Assembly: GCF_016808335.1 (NCBI RefSeq)
Contig: NC_053148.1
Location: 50,422,930 to 50,486,929, forward strand
Length of the DNA: 64,000 bases
Direction: 5' to 3'
Source of the DNA: Panicum virgatum
Lineage: Eukaryota; Streptophyta; Magnoliopsida; Poales; Poaceae
This document shows positions 59,316 through 64,000 of this stretch, piece by piece. The position numbers were made by a program, and so were the translations under genes. Under the pieces are notes generated by a model. It made no database searches and was not told the DNA's origin. It saw nothing but the letters and a program-made list of their open reading frames with translations. Numbering within the stretch: the first letter of the stretch is position 1; every line of letters begins with the position of its first letter.

Positions 59316-61504
59316 ATGGCTCCTCTTCCTCCCTGCTGCTCCTCCAGCCGCAGCCGGAGCCGCCTCCTCCTCCTTACCACCCCCACTCCGCCGTCAGCTC
59401 TCTTCTTCCTATCGAAGCCGAGGAGGCCTCCACCCCCACCTCGCCTCATCAGCTCCTGCTGCTGCTCCTCCTCGTACAACGGCTGGTCCGACCTCGCCGC
59501 GGCGCCCGACCTTCCCCTCTTCTCCCTCCCGCTGCAGCCCACCACCCATCGGCATGGCCTTCTCTTCTTCCTCCTCCCCGCCGCCGCGGCAGCCCTCGCC
59601 CTCTCCCGCCTTCCTCCCCTCCCCCTCCTCGCCGCCGCCTTCACCGCTGGATTCGCAGCCAGGCACCTCTCCTCCCCGCCCCCGCAATCGAATTCCGCCC
59701 TCCTCGCCCATCTCGACGCGCAGCTCCGCGCCCTGAGGGGCCACTTGCTTTCTGAAGCCGACCAGGCCCTCCTCGTCCAGGCCGTGGATCGCCTGCGGGA
59801 TGCGGTCGCCGACGCCGCCAGATTGGCCGCCCAAGGCGATACCACCCGCGCCGTCTCAGATGCGCTCCCACCCGTGCTCGGAGCGCTCCGAGAGGTCGGG
59901 GACTGCCTCGGTGCCTGGGCTCGCCACGCCGTGCGGGATCTCAGCCTCAGCTCGCCAAGGAGGAAGCAGTCTACTACTAAGAACACCAGCAATGCAGATG
60001 CGTCGTCCAAGGCCACCCAGCAACCACAGAATCCATCTGTCGTCGCCGCTAGTATTGCAAGTGGCATGCTGCAGTTTGACGAGGATGACACTGGACTCAA
60101 GGCGAAGCTGGGAGATGCTGGATTGGAGAGGCTAGTGTTCAAGCACAGGCATGGCCGTGACCGTGTGCGGGACGATCCATTCCAAGCTGCTTCCAGTAGG
60201 TTTTCCACCGAATCCGTCCAGTCATCTCTGCTTGAGAGGGCGCTGGAAATTCGGGACAGGTCCTACAGTTTCAAGATTGAGCGCCGTGACACTGGTAGTA
60301 GCCAAGTGAATGAAGCACAAGACAGGGCAGCAGATGGACACCTCGTTGATGATGCCGCTGCTTTGGATCCAGCCTATGATGGAAGTGCCGCTGCCGATTC
60401 GGACAGCGAGGAGTTCAGCCGTAACGTCAAGGAGGCTGCACAGATATTGAGGAAGGCGAGGGAATCCATGGTGGCCATGGCTGATGAAGAGACTGCAGAC
60501 GCACTGCTGTACAAATCAGCTAGGCTCCTTTCCACGGCTGTGGCTTTGAGGCCAACTAGTCTGGTAGCAGTGGGTCAGCTTGGGAACACCTACCTCCTCC
60601 ACGGAGAGCTCAAGCTCAAGATTAGTCGCGAGCTCAGAACGCTCTTGGCCAACAGCGGGGCTTTTCTGAATGGAAGAGAGCGTGTTTCACGATCCAGGAA
60701 GGTAGATAGCAGAATCTTAAGCAGAGAGAGCATTTCATCAGCCCTTGTTGATGTATGTGAAGAGTGCGAAAGCCTCCTTGTTGAGGCTGGCAGAAGCTAC
60801 AGGATGGCCCTCTCGATTGATTCTGGAGATGTCAAGGCCTTGTACAACTGGGGGTTGGCACTTATCTTCCGAGCGCAGTTACTTGCTGATATCGGACCGG
60901 TATGGACGTCAATATATGCAATTTTTTAATCAACTATTATGAGTTGGAAGGTCTTCTTTTACGCTCCAGGAATTCAAACAGCCAATAATCAATATTCACT
61001 TGAGCAGAATTTTGCCTGAGAAACAGTGACAATTTGCTAAAACCCAATGTTGGCTTGCGCCTTGCTAGTTGTGCAGATGACTTGAAATGTTTTCATACTG
61101 GTTCCATTTGCTTGGGATTTGATGCAGGAAGCGGCAGTTGATGCTGACCAGGTGTATCTGGCTGCAATTGATAAGTTTGATGCCATGCTGTCGAGAAGCA
61201 ACACTTACGCCCCAGAAGGTTTGATTACTACTCTGGTGTTTGCCATATTTTGTGGGTTGGGTGGGTGTGGGTATGTGTGCTTATGCAGAATTGTTGTGGC
61301 ATTGCAGCTCTCTACAGATGGGGCACCACACTGCAGCAGCGATCCCATCTGCGGCCTCGGAACAGCAGGGAGAAGATAAGGCTTCTGGAGCAGGCGAAGA
61401 GCTTGTTTGAAGACGTGCTATATGTGGAAGCAGATAACAAGATGGTGAGGGAGGCGCTGTCATCATGCATATCAGAGCTCAACTACCATGGCCGATGGTT
61501 ATAG
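59316..61504 (+). CDS. TPR-like protein, probably plastid-targeted (function unknown)
   Basis: Three exons, 59316-60899, 61128-61218 and 61308-61504, give 623 residues. The N-terminus is Ser/Arg/Pro-rich and nearly free of acidic residues (MAPLPPCCSSSRSRSRLLLL), like a chloroplast transit peptide. A hydrophobic stretch (LLFFLLPAAAAALALSRL, about residue 85) may be a membrane span. The C-terminal half contains helical repeats with TPR-like signatures: LLSTAVALRPTSLVAVGQLG, AGRSYRMALSIDSGDVKALYNWGLAL and ALYRWGTTLQQRS. The middle is charged and probably disordered. I do not recognise a named family; a role as a protein-interaction scaffold is inference. The ATG at 59316 is the first in frame. 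Confidence 0.82.
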
Positions 61505-62068
61505 CCTGTTGTTTGCTCTGCCCAGCAGTTACCGATAGGAGTATATGCTACCAATCAGGAATTCAGGATTGATGGGATTTACGATTTACAGGACAGGAGC
61601 ATGTGTCTCTGTTTTTAACAAGCGGGGAAGAGAGGCAGGAGCCAAATTAGTTAGCAATAGTTTGATAACATACAATGCAACAGGATTGTTTGTATGGCTG
61701 AACCGAATAATACAATGAATGAAAACCACGGTCAATTTTGAGTTGAAAGATGCACATATGATGTAATTTTGCCCATTTTCAGTTACAACGGGTTACACTA
61801 GAGCCTGAGGTGTGAGGTGAGATGACAAACATGCCAGCAAACATCTTTTCACATAGGGAAATAATGTACCACGTGTACCATGCATACCAAGATGTTTCTT
61901 TTCATGTTTGCAACCGCCGGTATTGGTAATGACGGCAGCAATCATCGTCAATATGCCCAAAATATATAAAAAACAAAACACTTCACGAGTACTGTATGCA
62001 ATCTCAGTATCTTTTTATGTTTGCAGAATTTTGACCTCTCAGTAGATGGTGAACAGCCTGTGGGTGGC
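61505..62068. other. Convergent 3' region
   Basis: Lies between the stops of the TPR-like gene (+) and the thioredoxin gene (-). AT-rich, includes a probable polyadenylation area near 61,690-61,720 (AATAATACAATGAATG). Nothing else seen. Confidence 0.5.
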
Positions 62069-62382
62069 TTACAAGAACCTCTCCACCGTCGTTGCCAGTG
62101 TGGTATCTGTGACAGCGCCGATCACCGTCTCCTTCCTCTCCCCATTTTTGAAAATCAAGATGGTAGGGATGCTTCTGATGCCGTAACTTGTTGCGATGTC
62201 CCGGTTCTTGTCAGTGTTGAGCTTGAGGCACCGTAGCCTGCCAGTGTATGCTTTCGCCACACCTTCGATGACAGGGTGCATCAGACGGCACGGGCCACAC
62301 CACGGTGCCCAGAACTCGACAAGCACCGGAGACTCAGAGCCAAGGACGAGATCATCCCATGTCGACTCTGCTACATCCAGCA
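62069..62382 (-). CDS. m-type thioredoxin, last exon only (chloroplast)
   Basis: The final exon of a minus-strand gene, starting after an AG acceptor at 62384-62383 and ending at TAA (62071-62069). It encodes about 104 residues of a complete thioredoxin fold from VLDVAESTWDD onward, with the redox site FWAPWCGPCRL, the buried cis-Pro in IRSIPTILIF and the C-terminal helix TTLATTVERFL. Sequence style is that of plant m-type thioredoxins, which are reduced by ferredoxin-thioredoxin reductase in the stroma and activate Calvin-cycle and other enzymes. The first exon with the transit peptide is past base 64,000; the intron between holds a Mutator-type insertion. Confidence 0.88.
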
Positions 62383-62553
62383 CTGTGAAGTAAAGAGAAA
62401 AAAAGAAACAACCAGATTAGGGCAAGTACATTGGTACACGTCAGCGGTCTCATAGGTTGTCACATGCAAATCCATGTAGGATTTTTGATTAGGTGGCGAG
62501 AGAATAAGGTGGTTGTTTTGCGAGACAACCACCTCATAGGCTAAATTTTAGAA
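62383..62553. other. Thioredoxin intron, left of the Mutator-type element
   Basis: Intron sequence with a motif (GGCAAGTACATTGGTACACG, from about 62,422) that looks like the terminus of a common grass MITE. The Mutator-type element has inserted to its right, so that MITE's other end would lie past base 64,000. Tentative. Confidence 0.4.
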
Positions 62554-63966
62554 GAGTAAAATGCACTGAGGGTACTTAAACTAGTGATGGAGTGTCAAGT
62601 AGGTCCACGAACTCCGAAAATACAGATTCGGCCCCCTAATCTAATTAAGTGTGTCACTGGAGGTCCAAAACCTCTTTGATCGGGTCTGACCGCCTAGGTG
62701 GCCTGCCACGTCGGTCCTACCTGGACCAGTTGGCGAGGGCGGAGCTCGGCCTGGCGGTGGCCTCTCTCTCCCTCCTCTCCCCTCCCGGCCACGACGGCGC
62801 CGGCGGCCGGATCCGCGCAGGTCCGGCGGCGACGGCGGCGCTCCGAGTTCGGGCCCGTGGCCATGGCGCCCGTGCACGCCCCGCGGGGCTCCCTCCCCCT
62901 CCCTCGCCGGCGGGGCGCGGGGCCATGGCGGCGGCGCTCCGAGCTCGAGCCCGGGGCCATGGCGCTCGCGCGCGCCCCGCTGAGCTCCCTCCCCCTCCCT
63001 CACCCGAGGTGCATGGCTGCGCGTAGGAGGGTGCATGGCCACCGGACCAAAGAGAGAGAGGGGCGGATTTCGGCGGGCCCCGTCGGCACCGGAGCTCGGA
63101 GCGCCGCCGCCGTCGCCGTCGCGTCCAGCAGGCCACCCTGCCGCGCCGGCCGGCCCGCCCCACCTCCGTCGCGTCCAGCAGGCCACCCTGCCACGCATGC
63201 CGACCCGCCCCACCTCCGTCGCGTCTAGCAGGCCACCCTGCCGCGCCGGCCGGCCCCGCCGAGCAGTCCGCCGCACCGCGCAGGCCGGACCCGCCGAGGA
63301 GGGAGGAGGCAGGCCGGAGCTACTGCCGGGCCTCCCGCGCATCGCCGTCGCGGAGCGCCATCGCCAGTCTCCGCCATGGCCGCCGCCGAGGAGGTAGGAG
63401 CGCTGGATCCCGCGGGGTCCCGTCCGTGCCGCCGGCCTCGTCGCACCTCCCTCCCCTGCGCCGGGCCAAGAGCGGCGGCCGGAGGCAGGGCCGCGTGCGG
63501 GCCCCTCCTCCCTCCCTACCTCGACGCGGGAGCGGGCGCGGCGCGGCGGCCTCGGCGCCTCCCCGCACCGGCCATCCTCCTCCCCGGCGGCCATCCCCAC
63601 CAACGCGGGCTTCCCCGAGCTCCGCCCGCCCCCATGGCGGGCCTCCCCGAGCTCCGCCCGCCCCCATGGCAGGCCTCCCCGAGCTCCGCCCGCCGTGGGC
63701 CGTGGCCATGGTGACGCGGCGACGGAGCCCCGCGTGGCGGCCGGATCCTGCGGCGGCCGGATCCGCCGGGCCGAGCTCCGCCCTCGCCAACTGGTCCAGA
63801 TAGGACCGACGTGGCAGGCCACGTAGGCGGTCAAACCCGGTCAAAGGGGTTTTGGACCTCCAGTGACACACTTAATTAGATTAGGGGGGCGAATCTGCAT
63901 TTTCGGAGTTCGTGGACCTACTTGACACACCCTCACTAGTTTAAGGACCCCCAGTGCATTTTACTC
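62554..63966. mobile_element. Non-autonomous Mutator-like element (MULE) in the thioredoxin intron
   Basis: 1413 bp with long terminal inverted repeats of about 200 bp (62554-62755 and 63765-63966; ends GAGTAAAATGCACTG), flanked by a perfect 9-bp duplication ATTTTAGAA (62545-62553 and 63967-63975). Nine bases is the Mutator-superfamily signature. The interior of about 1 kb is extremely GC-rich, with tandem repeats and no transposase. It could be a Pack-MULE with captured host DNA, but no captured domain is recognisable. Confidence 0.92.
63121..63250. repeat. 50-bp tandem repeat inside the MULE
   Basis: Units beginning GCGTCCAGCAGGCCACCCTG (third copy with one T) start at 63121, 63171 and 63221, exact period 50 bp. 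Another longer tandem repeat (about 80 bp, GGCCATGGCGSYSGCGC type) lies at about 62,860-63,000, and a third (GGCCTCCCCGAGCTCCGCCC) at about 63,605-63,690. Confidence 0.85.
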
Positions 63967-64000
63967 ATTTTAGAACTATGAGACCACTTTCTCACAATTG

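Noticed and set aside
59159..60208. 349-codon minus-strand frame opposite the TPR-like gene
   Set aside because: A GC-rich shadow of the first exon; Arg/Ala-rich with no domain, while the plus strand keeps frame across three exons.
62641..63834. 397-codon minus-strand frame in the MULE
   Set aside because: Gly/Arg/Pro low-complexity translation of tandem repeats, open in several frames at once; it runs into both inverted repeats.

Overview
This is nuclear DNA of a grass. It carries seven intron-containing plant genes with GT-AG splice sites, GC-rich first exons and chloroplast, Golgi or spliceosome products. These are embedded in nested LTR retrotransposons whose families (Tat-type Ty3/gypsy with antisense genes, chromovirus, Copia, Tourist and Mutator MITEs) are typical of grasses. 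I cannot name the species. No tRNA, rRNA or CRISPR was seen.

Layout. (1) 1-9849 is retroelement only: the 5' part of a minus-strand Ty3/gypsy element (A, 1-3767) inserted into the 3' end of a plus-strand Tat-type element (B, 3768-9849) that carries an antisense gene. (2) 9850-31,620 is a gene island: a CCDC12/cwf18 splicing factor (+), a TEX2/Nvj2-like SMP-domain lipid-transfer protein (-), a NERD1-like FG-GAP membrane protein (-) and a DUF707 protein (-). Intron 4 of the NERD1-like gene holds a tandem chromovirus array, LTR-int-LTR-int-LTR, flanked by one 5-bp target duplication. (3) 32,267-55,803 is a nest. A decayed Copia element was hit in its integrase by a Tat-type gypsy element (D), whose left LTR was later hit by a 3.9-kb solo LTR. 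The Copia 3' LTR was hit separately by a non-coding LTR element (E). (4) 56,729-62,382 is a second island: clathrin light chain (+), a TPR-like probable plastid protein (+) and the last exon of an m-type thioredoxin (-). The thioredoxin intron carries a 1.4-kb Mutator-type element with a perfect 9-bp target duplication.

The host genes have unrelated household roles (splicing, membrane-contact lipid transfer, Golgi/exocyst secretion, clathrin coats, plastid redox) and form no operon-like unit. I joined their exons by hand; each complete model keeps one open frame from ATG to stop. The most unusual structures are the tandem chromovirus array with a shared in-frame deletion of RT to integrase, the Tat element with an antisense plant-mobile-domain gene facing pol across a hairpin/A-tract array, and the duplicated LTR-plus-flank junction that rearranged element D.
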